Assembly (NCBI RefSeq): GCF_016598615.1
Contig: NZ_CP066831.1
Span: 7,130,001-7,194,000 of the forward strand
DNA length: 64,000 nt
Reading direction: 5' to 3'
From: Streptomyces liliifuscus
Lineage (GTDB): Bacteria > Actinomycetota > Actinomycetes > Streptomycetales > Streptomycetaceae
Under the pieces are notes generated by a model. It was not told the origin of the DNA. It searched no databases and saw only the letters and a program-made list of their open reading frames with translations. Shown piece by piece: positions 49,707 through 58,504 of the stretch. Numbering within the stretch: position 1 is the first letter of the stretch; each line of letters starts with the position of its first letter. A program made the position numbers and the translations under genes.

Positions 49707-51533
49707 GTGAACGACCGATACGACGCTGGGTACGGGGGCGACCAGTACGAGCTCGTCGGCTACGACGAGTTCGGGCAGCCTGTGTACCGGCAGGTGCCGT
49801 CACCTTCCCAGACTCCGCACACTCCGGGGGCCCCGCAGGCCCAGCAGGAGTACGGCTCGTACGACCCCTACGGGGGGCAGGCGCAGGGGTACGGGCAAGG
49901 ACACCAGGGACAGCAGGCGTACCAGGGGCAGCAGGGGCACCAGGACCACGTGGGCCACCAGGATCACCAGGGGCAGGGATACGGGCAGGGGTACGGGTAC
50001 GACCCGTACGCGATGGGCCAGCAGGGGCAGCAGGCGTCGCCCGTGGTGTCGTATGACACGGGTCAGCAGCAACCTGTGGCGCCCTATGACACCGGTCAGC
50101 AGCAGGCCCACGTCGCGGAGCAGACCGCCTACATCCCGCAGCAGGCGCGCCCCGCCCAGTCCCCGGAGCAGTCGGGGCGGCCGGAGTCTCCGGAGTCCCC
50201 GGAGGGCGGGCGGCAGGGCGAAGGGCCGCAGGGTGAACGCGAGTACCGGACCGAGCAGTTCGCCTTCGTGGAGGAGCAGCCGGAGAACTCCGAAGACGTC
50301 ATCGACTGGCTGAAGTTCACCGAGAACCGCACCGAGCGGCGCGAGGAGGCCAAGCGCCGGGCGCGCGGCCGTGTCGTCGCCCTGGTCGTGGCGCTCGCGC
50401 TGGTCGCGGTCGGCGGCGTCGGCTACCTCTGGTACGACGGCAGGCTGCCGGGAACGTCCTCCGAGTCGGCGTCCGGGACGACCACCGCCGGCGGCGCCCA
50501 GAACCGTGACGTGATCATCGTCCATCTGCACAACACCAAGGGCGGCGGTACGGCGACGGCGCTGCTCGTCGACAACACCACCACCAAGCAGGGCGCCACC
50601 GTCCTGCTGCCCAACTCCCTTGCCCTGACGGACGACAACGGCACCACGACCACGCTCGCCAAGTCGGTCGACGACGACGGGTCCTCCGGGACGCGCGACG
50701 AGATCGACACCGTGCTCGGGACCGACGTCGAGGGCACCTGGCGTCTCGACACCCCGTACCTCAACAACCTCGTCGAACTCGTCGGCAACATCGATGTCGA
50801 CACCAACGCGGACGTGCCGGACCCGGACGCGAAGAAGAAGGGCGAGGCGCCTCTCGTCAAGAAGGGCGAGGAGCAGACGCTGAGCGGCAAGATGGCCGTC
50901 GCGTACGCCACGTACCGCGCCTCGGGGGAGTCGCAGAACGCTCAGCTGGAGCGGTTCGGCCAGGTCATGCAGGCAGTGCTGCGCAAGCTGTCGTCGGACC
51001 CGCAGGCCGCGACGACCACCGTGCAGACGCTCGCGCAGATCCTCGACCCCTCGCTGAGCGACAAGGACCTGGGCGCGTTCCTGGCCAAGCTCGCCGACCG
51101 GGCCAAGGGCGGCGACTACAAGACGGCGCTGCTGCCGGTCCAGACGGACGGCAGGCTCAGCGCGCAGGCCAGCGACAGCGTGGTCAAGGACGTGCTCGGC
51201 GGCGCCGCGAAGAGTCCCGAGAAGGGTGCGGCCGTCCAGGTCGGCATCCGCAACTCGACGGGTGACAAGGACGCCACCGAACAGGCCCGGGTGGTCCTGC
51301 TGAACGGCGGCTACACCTTCGTCGACGGCGGCGAGACCGATGTCGCCGAGGCCGTGTCCCAGATCACATACACCGACGCCGCGAAGAAGGACGACGCGGT
51401 GGAGGTCGCCAAGACGCTGGGCCTGCCGACCAGTTCGGTGAAGAAGGGCAAGACCACGTCGAACGCGGATGTGTCGGTCGTACTGGGCCAGGACTACAAG
51501 GTGGGTGGCTCGGCGGGTTCGTCGGGCGGGTGA
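49707..51533 (+). CDS. LCP (LytR-CpsA-Psr)-like protein with LytR C-terminal domain
   Basis: A 608-residue protein. Residues 1-190 are a Gln/Gly/Tyr-rich cytosolic tail (GYDEFGQPVYRQVPSPSQ; repeated YDTGQQQ), followed by a charged linker, one membrane segment (VVALVVALALVAVGGVGYLW), an LCP-like domain and a LytR_C domain (VQVGIRNSTGDKDATEQARV). LCP enzymes attach polymers to peptidoglycan. Here the usual Asp/Arg positions seem altered: the canonical PRD stretch reads LLPNSLAL and the RSDTM region reads GTATALLVDN. Catalysis may be lost. It is probably co-transcribed with nadD; rsfS follows after 377 bp. Confidence 0.8.
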   Translation: MNDRYDAGYGGDQYELVGYDEFGQPVYRQVPSPSQTPHTPGAPQAQQEYGSYDPYGGQAQGYGQGHQGQQAYQGQQGHQDHVGHQDHQGQGYGQGYGYDPYAMGQQGQQASPVVSYDTGQQQPVAPYDTGQQQAHVAEQTAYIPQQARPAQSPEQSGRPESPESPEGGRQGEGPQGEREYRTEQFAFVEEQPENSEDVIDWLKFTENRTERREEAKRRARGRVVALVVALALVAVGGVGYLWYDGRLPGTSSESASGTTTAGGAQNRDVIIVHLHNTKGGGTATALLVDNTTTKQGATVLLPNSLALTDDNGTTTTLAKSVDDDGSSGTRDEIDTVLGTDVEGTWRLDTPYLNNLVELVGNIDVDTNADVPDPDAKKKGEAPLVKKGEEQTLSGKMAVAYATYRASGESQNAQLERFGQVMQAVLRKLSSDPQAATTTVQTLAQILDPSLSDKDLGAFLAKLADRAKGGDYKTALLPVQTDGRLSAQASDSVVKDVLGGAAKSPEKGAAVQVGIRNSTGDKDATEQARVVLLNGGYTFVDGGETDVAEAVSQITYTDAAKKDDAVEVAKTLGLPTSSVKKGKTTSNADVSVVLGQDYKVGGSAGSSGG

Positions 51534-51910
51534 CGGGCGCGTGACCGGCGGTGCCTTCGGGGTGCCCGGGCCGCGTGGCGGTCGGGCACTCGCCGCCGGC
51601 CGCCGGTACGGACACCGGGTCCAGGCGCCGGGGCCAGGCCCTCGTAGAGCCCCTCGTCCAGGCGCTGGGCGTGTCCGGGTGCGGGTCCGGAGGCCCCGGG
51701 GCGCCCGCGGCATGATCGGTTAATCACGTGGGGTGCTGTCGGCGGTCCGTGAGACCCTTGGGGTAGGGCCTGCCCGGCGGAGCAGGCCGGAGGCGTGCGA
51801 AGGCGTCCGGCAAGCGTGGATGCGCGTGCCGGACCCCGCTTCTCCGGCATGATCCGCCGCACAGGCCCCAACCCCTCGGGGACACCTGACCGTCTACGGA
51901 AAGCCTTGTA
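51534..51910. other. Intergenic region upstream of rsfS
   Basis: GC-rich sequence with several imperfect direct repeats (GCATGATC near 51710 and 51849) and no convincing gene. The rsfS promoter probably lies here; GACCGTCTACGG at 51888-51899 includes a possible -10. Confidence 0.35.
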
Positions 51911-52357
51911 GTGACCGCCACTGACCGCTCTATCGAGCTCATCACCACCGCCGCGCAGGCGGCCGCAGACAAGCTCGCGCACGACATCATCGCGTACGAC
52001 GTCAGCGACGTGCTGTCGATCACGGACGCCTTCCTGCTGGCCTCCGCGCCCAACGACCGCCAGGTCAAGTCGATCGTCGACGAGATCGAGGAGCGGCTGA
52101 ACAAGGAGCTCGGCACGAAGCCGGTGCGCCGCGAGGGCGACCGCGACGCCCGCTGGATCCTGCTCGACTACGTGGACATCGTGGTGCACGTCCAGCACAG
52201 CGAGGAGCGGGTGTTCTACGCGCTGGAGCGGCTCTGGAAGGACTGCCCCGAGCTCGATCTGCCCGCGGACGCGAAGGCCACGCGCGGCAAGGGCGCCGAG
52301 CACGCCGAGCTCCAGGACGCGGAGGACGCCGCCGAACTGCGCGGAGAGCTTCGGTGA
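51911..52357 (+). CDS. rsfS: Ribosome silencing factor RsfS
   Basis: Small protein that binds L14 and blocks subunit joining when nutrients are low. It has 148 residues with the RsfS/YbeB/Iojap domain (DVLSITDAFLLASAPNDRQV, DARWILLDYVDIVVHVQHSE, ERVFYALERLWKDCP) and an acidic tail. GTG 51911 is used. The stop overlaps the next start by 4 bp (GTGA). Confidence 0.93.
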   Translation: MTATDRSIELITTAAQAAADKLAHDIIAYDVSDVLSITDAFLLASAPNDRQVKSIVDEIEERLNKELGTKPVRREGDRDARWILLDYVDIVVHVQHSEERVFYALERLWKDCPELDLPADAKATRGKGAEHAELQDAEDAAELRGELR

Positions 52358-53055
52358 CCGCCGGGGCGGGGCATCCGGTGCCGGACGGCAGGCCGCTGTC
52401 CGAGGCCGGGAAGAAGGCGGGCCGGGGGCGCCGCGTCATCCTGTGGCGCCACGGCCAGACGTTGTGGAACGTGGAGCGCCGCTTCCAGGGCACGACGGAC
52501 GTCGAGCTCACCGAGACCGGCGTGGGCCAGGCCCGCCGCGCCGCCCGGCTGCTCGCGTCCCTGAAGCCCGACGCGATCGTCGCCTCGGACCTGAAGCGGG
52601 CCGCGAACACGGCCGCCGAGCTGTCCGTGCTCACCGACCTCGACATCACCCACGACGAGGGCCTGCGCGAGACCTACGCGGGCGTCTGGCAGGGCCTGAC
52701 GCACGAGGAGATCATCGAGCGGTACGGCGACCAGTACACGGCGTGGAAGCGCGGCGAGCCGGTGCGCCGGGGCGGCGGCGAACTGGAGACCGAGGTCGCC
52801 GACCGCGCGGCCCCGGTGGTCCTCCGGCACGCCGACAAGCTCCCGGACGACGGCACGCTCGTGGTCGTCAGCCACGGCGGCACGATCCGCACCACCATCG
52901 GCCGCCTCCTCGGCCTGGAGTCCCAGCACTGGGAGAGCCTCGGCGGCCTCTCCAACTGCTGCTGGTCCGTCCTCGGCGAGGGCGCCCGCGGCTGGCGACT
53001 GCTGGAGCACAACGCGGGGACGCTCCCCGAGCCGGTGCTGGGAGACGACGACTAG
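52354..53055 (+). CDS. Histidine phosphatase family protein
   Basis: A 233-residue phosphoglycerate-mutase-like enzyme. The catalytic RHG is in ILWRHGQTLWNVERRFQG; the second His is in LVVVSHGGTIRTTIGRLLG. Glu and Arg of the pocket are plausible (LRETYAGVWQGLTHEEIIER). The true substrate is unknown. GTG 52354 overlaps rsfS by 4 bp, so the two are coupled in translation. Confidence 0.88.
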   Translation: MTAGAGHPVPDGRPLSEAGKKAGRGRRVILWRHGQTLWNVERRFQGTTDVELTETGVGQARRAARLLASLKPDAIVASDLKRAANTAAELSVLTDLDITHDEGLRETYAGVWQGLTHEEIIERYGDQYTAWKRGEPVRRGGGELETEVADRAAPVVLRHADKLPDDGTLVVVSHGGTIRTTIGRLLGLESQHWESLGGLSNCCWSVLGEGARGWRLLEHNAGTLPEPVLGDDD

Positions 53056-53198
53056 GCGCTCCGCCGGCAGCCTTTCGGGCTTCCGGCCGGGCCGCTCCTT
53101 CGAGGCGCCCGTGGCGTCCGTCGCGAGCCGTCGCGGGGCACTTCCGGGGCACGTCGCCGGGTGTTCCGTCCGGCCCCCGATGCCCCGCGGGACCGGAT

Positions 53199-53228
53199 TT
53201 CACTTTCCGGCTGGTCGCAGGCTAAAGT
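53199..53228 (+). promoter_or_regulatory. Promoter of tRNA-Ala (first copy)
   Basis: TTCACT (53199-53204), an 18-bp spacer and TAAAGT (53223-53228) lie 43 bp before the mature tRNA. Confidence 0.5.
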
Positions 53229-53271
53229 TCTTCTTGTTCCGCCGCCGGGAAGCCGGGTCGGACACCCGCAA

Positions 53272-53344
53272 GGGGCTGTAGCTCAGTTGGTAGAGCGCCT
53301 GCATGGCATGCAGGAGGTCAGGAGTTCAATTCTCCTTAGCTCCA
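53272..53344 (+). tRNA. tRNA-Ala (anticodon GGC)
   Basis: 73 nt without encoded CCA. The acceptor GGGGCTG pairs with TAGCTCC, the D-arm is AGCTCAGTTGGTAGAGC, the anticodon stem is CCTGC/GCAGG with loop ATGGCAT (anticodon GGC, reads GCC), and the T-arm is AGGAG-TTCAATT-CTCCT. A U-tract terminator follows. Confidence 0.95.
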
Positions 53345-53348
53345 CAGA

Positions 53349-54251
53349 TCAGCTCAGCAGATCGATGATCCCGTTCCCATCAGGGGGCGGGATTTTTCGT
53401 GCCCTCGGCTGCCGTCGGATTTCCCTCAGCCGCGCGGCCCGCGCACTCGTCTCCTCGTCGGCCGGCCGGTAGACCACGACCCGGCACTCCGGCATCCCGT
53501 CGACCGACAACGACACCGACGTCATCCGCAACTCGCCCACCGCCACGTGCCGGAACGTCTTCACGCGCGGTCCCGGCGGCGTCACGTCCCCGTTCCGCCA
53601 CAGCCGGGCGAAGTGCCCGCTGACCTCCGACAGCCTGCGTATGAAGTCCTCCCACACGGGCTCGCCGACATGTCTTCCGTACGCAGCCCGCAGCGTCGCC
53701 ACCATGACCGGCAGCTCGCTCTCCCGGAACACCAGCGGACAGTCCTCCTCCGAGGCCGTGAACAGCGTCCACAGCGCGTTGCGGACACCACCGCCGGCCG
53801 GGCGTGTCTCCGGCACGAAGAACACGTCCCGGTAAGCCGGGTTGGTCGCGAGGATGTCGTACCGCGCGTTGTAGACCACCGCCGGGCTCGGGTCGAGGGC
53901 GTCGACGATCTCCTGGACCTCCGGCCCCAGGGACAGCGTCGTCGACTCGAAGCCGTGGGTGTACGGCACCTCCGCCAGGTCGTACAGATGCTCGCGCTCC
54001 GGCTGGTCGAGCCGCAGCGTGCGCGCCACGGCGTCCAGCACCTGGGGCGACGCGTTGATCGGCCGGCCCTGCTCCAGCCACGTGTACCAGGTGACGCCGA
54101 CCCCCGACAGCTGCGCCACCTCCTCGCGCCGCAGCCCGGGCGTGCGGCGGCGCAGCCCCGGCGGCATCCCCACATCGGCCGGTGTCACCCGCGCCCGCCT
54201 GCTCCGCAGGAAGGCGGCCAGCTCCGGCCGACGCCGCTGTGTCGTGGCCAT
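53349..54251 (-). CDS. XRE/MmyB-like transcriptional regulator
   Basis: A 300-residue protein: N-terminal HTH of the XRE type (LRREEVAQLSGVGVTWYTWL, EQGRPINASPQVLDAVART) and a PAS-like MmyB ligand-binding domain (ALDPSPAVVYNARYDILATN, EDCPLVFRESELPVMVATLR). These regulators usually repress adjacent genes in response to a small hydrophobic ligand. ATG 54251 (MATTQRRRPELAAF) is preferred, with GGGGGAT upstream; alternatives are at 54260 and 54269. It is divergent from a DHA2 exporter and probably controls it. Its last codons overlap the tRNA terminator. Confidence 0.88.
   Translation of the reverse strand: MATTQRRRPELAAFLRSRRARVTPADVGMPPGLRRRTPGLRREEVAQLSGVGVTWYTWLEQGRPINASPQVLDAVARTLRLDQPEREHLYDLAEVPYTHGFESTTLSLGPEVQEIVDALDPSPAVVYNARYDILATNPAYRDVFFVPETRPAGGGVRNALWTLFTASEEDCPLVFRESELPVMVATLRAAYGRHVGEPVWEDFIRRLSEVSGHFARLWRNGDVTPPGPRVKTFRHVAVGELRMTSVSLSVDGMPECRVVVYRPADEETSARAARLREIRRQPRARKIPPPDGNGIIDLLS
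53368..53397 (+). terminator. Intrinsic terminator after first tRNA-Ala
   Basis: ATCCCGTTCCC and GGGGGCGGGAT pair over 11 bp (two G-U) around loop ATCA, followed by TTTTT. A U-tract is rare in this genome type. It lies inside the 3' end of the convergent regulator gene. Confidence 0.8.
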
Positions 54252-54298
54252 CGTCGTCACATCCCCCATCGTCGACCCCGGACCCCGCCCCTGCCAGG

Positions 54299-54315
54299 TG
54301 CTGTCAGTACCAGCA
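54299..54315. promoter_or_regulatory. Candidate operator in divergent regulator/exporter region
   Basis: TGCTG-TCAGTAC-CAGCA is a short inverted repeat midway between the two divergent starts, a natural place for MmyB-like repressor binding. Confidence 0.35.
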
Positions 54316-54363
54316 TCGGCGGGCTCTCCACACCCGTACCCGCCCGCCGCCACGCTCGATGCC

Positions 54364-55845
54364 ATGACGACGACAACCCCAGCGGGCCCGGACTCCGCAC
54401 CCGGATCCGGCCCCGGACCAAGGCCTGCCCCAAGTAAAACTCCCGGCACTGACAATCGCCCCGCCCGACTGCTCGCGATCGTCCTCGCCGCCCAGTTCAT
54501 GGCGCTCCTCGACGTCTTCATCGTCAATGTCGCGGTCCCCACCATCGGCGCCGAACTCCACGCCTCCGGCGCCGAATTGCAGCTGGTGGTCGCCGGATAC
54601 GCCATCACGTACTCCGTCCTGCTGATCACCGGCGCCCGCCTGGGCGACCTGCTCGGCCACCGCCGCGTCTATCTGACCGGCCTCGCGCTGTTCACGACGG
54701 CCTCGCTCGCCTGCGGACTCGCCCAGGGCACGGGCGAGTTGATCGCCTTCCGGCTGATCCAGGGAGCCGGCTCGGCCGTGATGATCCCGCAGGTCCTCAG
54801 CCTCATCCAGCGGAACTTCACCGGTGAGGCCAGGGGCAGGGCCCTCGGCCTGTACGCGGCGGTCCTCGCGACCGGCGCCGCGGCCGGGCAGGTGGCCGGC
54901 GGAGTCCTGGTCAGCGCTGACCTGTTCGGCACGGGCTGGCGCCCTGTCTTCCTGGTGAACGTGCCCGTGGGCCTCGTACTGCTGGTGCTCGGGGCGCGCG
55001 TCCTGCCGCGCGACGACACACGCGCCCCGGAGCGCGCGCACCGGCTCGATCTGCCGGGCCTGGTGCTCCTGGGCGCGGCCGTGTCGTCGCTCACGGTGCC
55101 GCTGGTGCTCGGGCAGGAGGAGGACTGGCCCCTGTGGTCCTGGCTGTCGCTCGCGGCCGCCGCGGTCGCCTTCGCCCTGTTCTGCGCGTACGAGTCCCGG
55201 CTCGCCCGGCGCGGCGGCACCCCGCTGATCGCGCCCAGGGTGCTGCGCCACCCCGGCATGGGGCTCGCGGTCTTCCGGATCATGGCCGTGATGGCGGTCA
55301 ACGGAGGCTTCCTGTTCGTGCTCACCCTGCACATCCAGGGCGGCCTCGGCTTCAGCGCGCTGCGCGCGGGACTCACCTTCGCGCCGACCGCGGTGGTCTT
55401 CGGGCTGGTCGGGCTGACCTGGCGTGGATGGCCCGCATCCTGGCAACGCGCCCTGATCCCGGCCGGGTTCGCCCTCGCCGCGGTCTCCGTCGCGGGCGTG
55501 GGACTGGCACTGCGGGACGGCCACGGAGCCGGCTTCTGGCTGTACGTGGCGTTCGCCGGCGTCGGCACAGGGCTCGCGCTGGGCTTCAGTCCCACGCTCA
55601 CGCGGGCCCTCGCCACCGTGCGCCCCGAGGACGCGGCGGACGCCAGCGGCCTCCTCGCCACGGTCACCCAGCTCGGTCAGCTGATCGGAGTCGCGGTGTT
55701 CGGCACACTCTTCTTGAATCGGCTTGAGTCACTTGGGGCCTCGGGGGCGTATACCTCTTCGGACGCGCTTCTCGTCTGCATGTTCGCGCTGGCCGCGACC
55801 GCCGCGACGGGTGCCGTGTCCGGACTGGTACGAAGGCGTCGCTGA
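54364..55845 (+). CDS. DHA2-family MFS drug exporter
   Basis: A 493-residue 14-helix proton-driven exporter of the EmrB/QacA group. The first helix carries LDVFIVNVAVPTIGAELH (motif D1-like), loop 2-3 has GARLGDLLGHRRVYLTGLAL (motif A), and helix 5 has GLYAAVLATGAAAGQVAGGV (motif C-like). The C-terminal tail is VRRRR. ATG 54364 is chosen; the Pro/Gly-rich start is cytosolic. It is divergent from the MmyB-like regulator, suggesting ligand-induced export. The substrate is unknown. Confidence 0.88.
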   Translation: MTTTTPAGPDSAPGSGPGPRPAPSKTPGTDNRPARLLAIVLAAQFMALLDVFIVNVAVPTIGAELHASGAELQLVVAGYAITYSVLLITGARLGDLLGHRRVYLTGLALFTTASLACGLAQGTGELIAFRLIQGAGSAVMIPQVLSLIQRNFTGEARGRALGLYAAVLATGAAAGQVAGGVLVSADLFGTGWRPVFLVNVPVGLVLLVLGARVLPRDDTRAPERAHRLDLPGLVLLGAAVSSLTVPLVLGQEEDWPLWSWLSLAAAAVAFALFCAYESRLARRGGTPLIAPRVLRHPGMGLAVFRIMAVMAVNGGFLFVLTLHIQGGLGFSALRAGLTFAPTAVVFGLVGLTWRGWPASWQRALIPAGFALAAVSVAGVGLALRDGHGAGFWLYVAFAGVGTGLALGFSPTLTRALATVRPEDAADASGLLATVTQLGQLIGVAVFGTLFLNRLESLGASGAYTSSDALLVCMFALAATAATGAVSGLVRRRR

Positions 55846-55911
55846 CCGTATTGGCCCGGCCGTGGCAGAATCAAACGGCCGGAAGGGGCGGCCCGACGGG
55901 AGGGAGTGGCG

Positions 55912-56085
55912 ATGCCTGCGAGCATCCTCGGGGAGGTCGACGACCTTTCCGAATCCGAGGTGATACGGGACCGGATCACCCGCCTCGACTGCCCTTCCTG
56001 CGGTTCGGCCCATGTCGCCCTGCTTTTCGGCGACAGTGGCGGAATTTCCTACGTGTGCACGGCCTGCGGCCACAGCTGGAGCTGA
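55912..56085 (+). CDS. 57-residue zinc-ribbon protein
   Basis: MPASILGEVDDLSESEVIRD followed by a four-Cys zinc ribbon: CPSCGSAHV ... YVCTACGHSWS. GGAGGGAG lies eight bases before ATG 55912. The next zinc-binding gene starts 3 bp after the stop, so both are co-transcribed. The function is unknown; the fold resembles small rubredoxin-like or RNA-binding ribbons. Confidence 0.7.
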   Translation: MPASILGEVDDLSESEVIRDRITRLDCPSCGSAHVALLFGDSGGISYVCTACGHSWS

Positions 56086-56088
56086 TCG

Positions 56089-56322
56089 ATGGGTGCACAC
56101 AGGCGCAAGTGCGATTGGTGCGGCAGTGGTACGCCCATCGTGCGCGACATGGAACCGGTCAACCACGACTACCAGTACTGGTGCGAGGAGTGCGCTCGGG
56201 CGCTGATCATAAAAGGCGACCCGATCGAGACGTACCGCGAGCTGGAGGGCGAGCCGATCTACGGCCGGCTGCTCGACGAGCACTGCACGCTCAAGCGGTT
56301 CTATTCCTTCGCCACTGCCTGA
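56089..56322 (+). CDS. 77-residue zinc-binding protein
   Basis: Contains CDWCGSGT and WCEECARALI, a four-Cys zinc site, then a helical acidic C-terminal half (LEGEPIYGRLLDEHCTLKRF). It begins 3 bp after the previous zinc-ribbon gene and its start overlaps the expected ribosome footprint, suggesting coupling. The function is unknown. Confidence 0.75.
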   Translation: MGAHRRKCDWCGSGTPIVRDMEPVNHDYQYWCEECARALIIKGDPIETYRELEGEPIYGRLLDEHCTLKRFYSFATA

Positions 56323-56679
56323 CGCCGACCGGGGTTTCGCCACATGGTGACCCCGGTCATGGCCGGCAATGTGAAAGTGGCCTCTCCGTAGAGGGTCGAC
56401 AACGTCAACACGACGCCGCTGGAGTGCTCTCCACGCGGTCCCGCGGCCGCGGGACCGCCAGGGCCCCACTGAGACGGTGAGCGTCGCTGAGACGACCGCA
56501 GAGGCCCTCTCCAGGGCGTGCAGCGGCGGGGCGGGCACCCGCGCGGCCAGGGGCCGGAAGCCGGCGCTGTCCGTCGTGACCATTCGGCCTGTCCGCGCGT
56601 ACCGGAAACGATTTGGCGGTGCACGGAGGGACCGGTAATGTTGGCGTCGCCGCCGGGGAGATCCGGTGGAACACCGCGA
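56323..56679. other. Non-coding stretch before second tRNA-Ala, with its promoter
   Basis: No gene is supported. A hairpin GCGGTCCCGCGG-type palindrome lies near 56440. TTGGCG (56613-56618), a 17-bp spacer and TAATGT (56636-56641) form a good tRNA promoter 39 bp before the mature tRNA. Confidence 0.5.
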
Positions 56680-56752
56680 GGGGCTATAGCTCAGTTGGTA
56701 GAGCACCTGCATGGCATGCAGGGGGTCAGGAGTTCAAATCTCCTTAGCTCCA
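56680..56752 (+). tRNA. tRNA-Ala (anticodon GGC), second copy
   Basis: 73 nt, no encoded CCA, anticodon loop ATGGCAT. It differs from the first copy at about four bases (for example GGGGCTA instead of GGGGCTG, and AAAT in the T-loop). Same anticodon, so it is a true duplicate. Confidence 0.95.
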
Positions 56753-56761
56753 CAGCAGATG

Positions 56762-56796
56762 AAGGCGGGTCATCCGATCAGGATGGCCCGCCTTTT
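56762..56796 (+). terminator. Intrinsic terminator after second tRNA-Ala
   Basis: AAGGCGGGTCATCC and GGATGGCCCGCCTT pair with one G-U around a short loop, followed by TTTT. Confidence 0.8.
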
Positions 56797-56881
56797 GCGT
56801 TGACCCGCTCTTGTCCGTCTCTTGCGCCGGCTCCTGTGCGCGGTTCGGTTCGGCGGCCCGGTCTCCCGGGCCGCCGGTGCG

Positions 56882-58504
56882 TCAGCGGCCGCGGCCCAGG
56901 GCTCGGCGGCCGCCGCCACCGCCCTCGCGTACGGCGGGGAGGTTCTGGCGGGGAGCCGCTCCGCGGGTGTCCTCCTCCAGGCGCAGCGCGAGCGCCGGGC
57001 AGCGGCGTACGGCACGCAGCGCCTTCGCCTCCGCGTACCGGGGCACCCCCGCCTGCGCGACGGTCGGGAAACCGTCGGCGCCCAGCTGGAAGACCTCCGG
57101 GAGGATGTCCGCGCACAGGCCGTGTCCGCGGCACAGTGTCCAGTCGACGTAGATCTTCTGGCGGCTGGGACCCTGCTCGGGCTCCGCCTGGCCGCCCGGG
57201 ATGCCGGTGGGCTGCTGGCCGCCCTCGAAGAGCGGCAGAACGCCCTCCACGGGCCGTCCGCAGCCGTTGCCGAGGACATGTGCGGCCAGGTCGTCCGTGA
57301 ACGCCTTGATGGTCGACTCCAGGAACATCGCGGAGCCGTCCGGGTGCGAGCACGCGCCGCGCCGCTTCACGGCGTTGGCGACCTGCTTGAGGGCCTCCAG
57401 GGCGGCCGGGCCGCCGCCGTTGAGGATGTCCTCCATGCCGCGCGCCGCGGCGGGCAGCCCGAGGTAGCAGGGACCGCACTGCCCCGCGCTCTCCTCCGCC
57501 AGCCACTGCGCCACCCGCAGCGACTCGCCCAGCGGGCAGGTCGCCGTACTGATCGGCAGGATCGCGCCCGCGCCGAGCGCACCGCCCACCGCGTCAAGGG
57601 AGTTGCGCGAGACGATCGTCTCGTTGACCGTCGCGGAGTCGATCCACTTGCCGTGGTACCCGCCGGTCAGGACGCCCTGCGGGACCGGCGGGGCGCCGGC
57701 CAGCTGCAGGATGTACCGCAGCGGTACGCCGGTGGGGGCCTCGATCACCATCGGGCGGGCGACCGCTCCGGAGACGGTGAGCATGACCGTGCCGGGCTCG
57801 TCGTACAGACCGGTGTTGCCGTAGCGCTCGGCGCCGATGCGCGCGGCGATCGCCAGCTGGGCGAACGTCTCGGCGTTCGACAGCAGGGTGGGCGCGCCAC
57901 CGACACCGTTCTGCGAGGCGCTGGTCTTGCGGCCCGGCGGGATCGCGGGACCGCCGTCGATGGAGCGGACGAGCGAGGCCGCCGCTCCGGTCACCATGCG
58001 CACCGGGTTGCGCTGCACGCGCGCGCGGATGGTCGCTCCGCGCCGGTTGGTCAGCCCGCGCTCGGAGAGCGCCGCCTCCATCGAGCGCTGCGTGGACTCG
58101 CGGGTCACACCGACGACCAGGGTGCGTGCGCCCAGCGCCTCGGCGACCAGCAGGGCGCCGTCCAGGATCAGGTGCGGGGCACGGTTGATCATCACCGTGT
58201 CCTTGCGGCAGGCGGGTTCGTCCTCGCTTCCGTTGACGACGACCACGGGACGTACACCGCGGCGGATCGCCGCCTCGGCGACCGACCGCAGTTTCTTGTG
58301 GAACGGGAAGCCCGCGCCACCGCGGCCCTTCAGATTGATGCGTTCGGAGAGCTGCGCGAGCTGCTCGCCGCCCATCGGCTCGAGCGGCCCGTGCACCTTC
58401 AGGTGCATGGGCAGGTCGAGTCTCTCGACGAGATCGAAACCGGAGGTGAGCTGGGGAAGGCCCACCACTCGGACTTCGGGGACGTCGGGAAGGGCCTCGT
58501 TCAC
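56882..58504 (-). CDS. NuoF-like flavoprotein with SLBB and C-terminal ferredoxin domain
   Basis: A 540-residue relative of the 51-kDa subunit of complex I: FMN/NADH motif KGRGGAGFPFHKKL, VVVNGSEDEPACRKD, an SLBB-like region (EAPTGVPLRYILQLAG) and the iron-sulfur region SAGQCGPC ... GACSHPDG. In canonical NuoF the first ligand is Cys (SCGQC); here it is Ala, so only three of four Cys remain. A fused C-terminal ferredoxin domain has C-x2-H-x2-C (CRGHGLC) and CP (RRCPALAL). It starts at GTG 58504, which overlaps by one base the stop of the membrane gene upstream, so a flavin/Fe-S to membrane-haem electron route is likely. Confidence 0.85.
   Translation of the reverse strand: MNEALPDVPEVRVVGLPQLTSGFDLVERLDLPMHLKVHGPLEPMGGEQLAQLSERINLKGRGGAGFPFHKKLRSVAEAAIRRGVRPVVVVNGSEDEPACRKDTVMINRAPHLILDGALLVAEALGARTLVVGVTRESTQRSMEAALSERGLTNRRGATIRARVQRNPVRMVTGAAASLVRSIDGGPAIPPGRKTSASQNGVGGAPTLLSNAETFAQLAIAARIGAERYGNTGLYDEPGTVMLTVSGAVARPMVIEAPTGVPLRYILQLAGAPPVPQGVLTGGYHGKWIDSATVNETIVSRNSLDAVGGALGAGAILPISTATCPLGESLRVAQWLAEESAGQCGPCYLGLPAAARGMEDILNGGGPAALEALKQVANAVKRRGACSHPDGSAMFLESTIKAFTDDLAAHVLGNGCGRPVEGVLPLFEGGQQPTGIPGGQAEPEQGPSRQKIYVDWTLCRGHGLCADILPEVFQLGADGFPTVAQAGVPRYAEAKALRAVRRCPALALRLEEDTRGAAPRQNLPAVREGGGGGRRALGRGR

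Noticed and set aside
53345-56679. Integrated genomic island between tRNA-Ala genes
   Set aside because: No integrase, excisionase or partial tRNA repeat is present, so it is kept only as a weak possibility in the findings.
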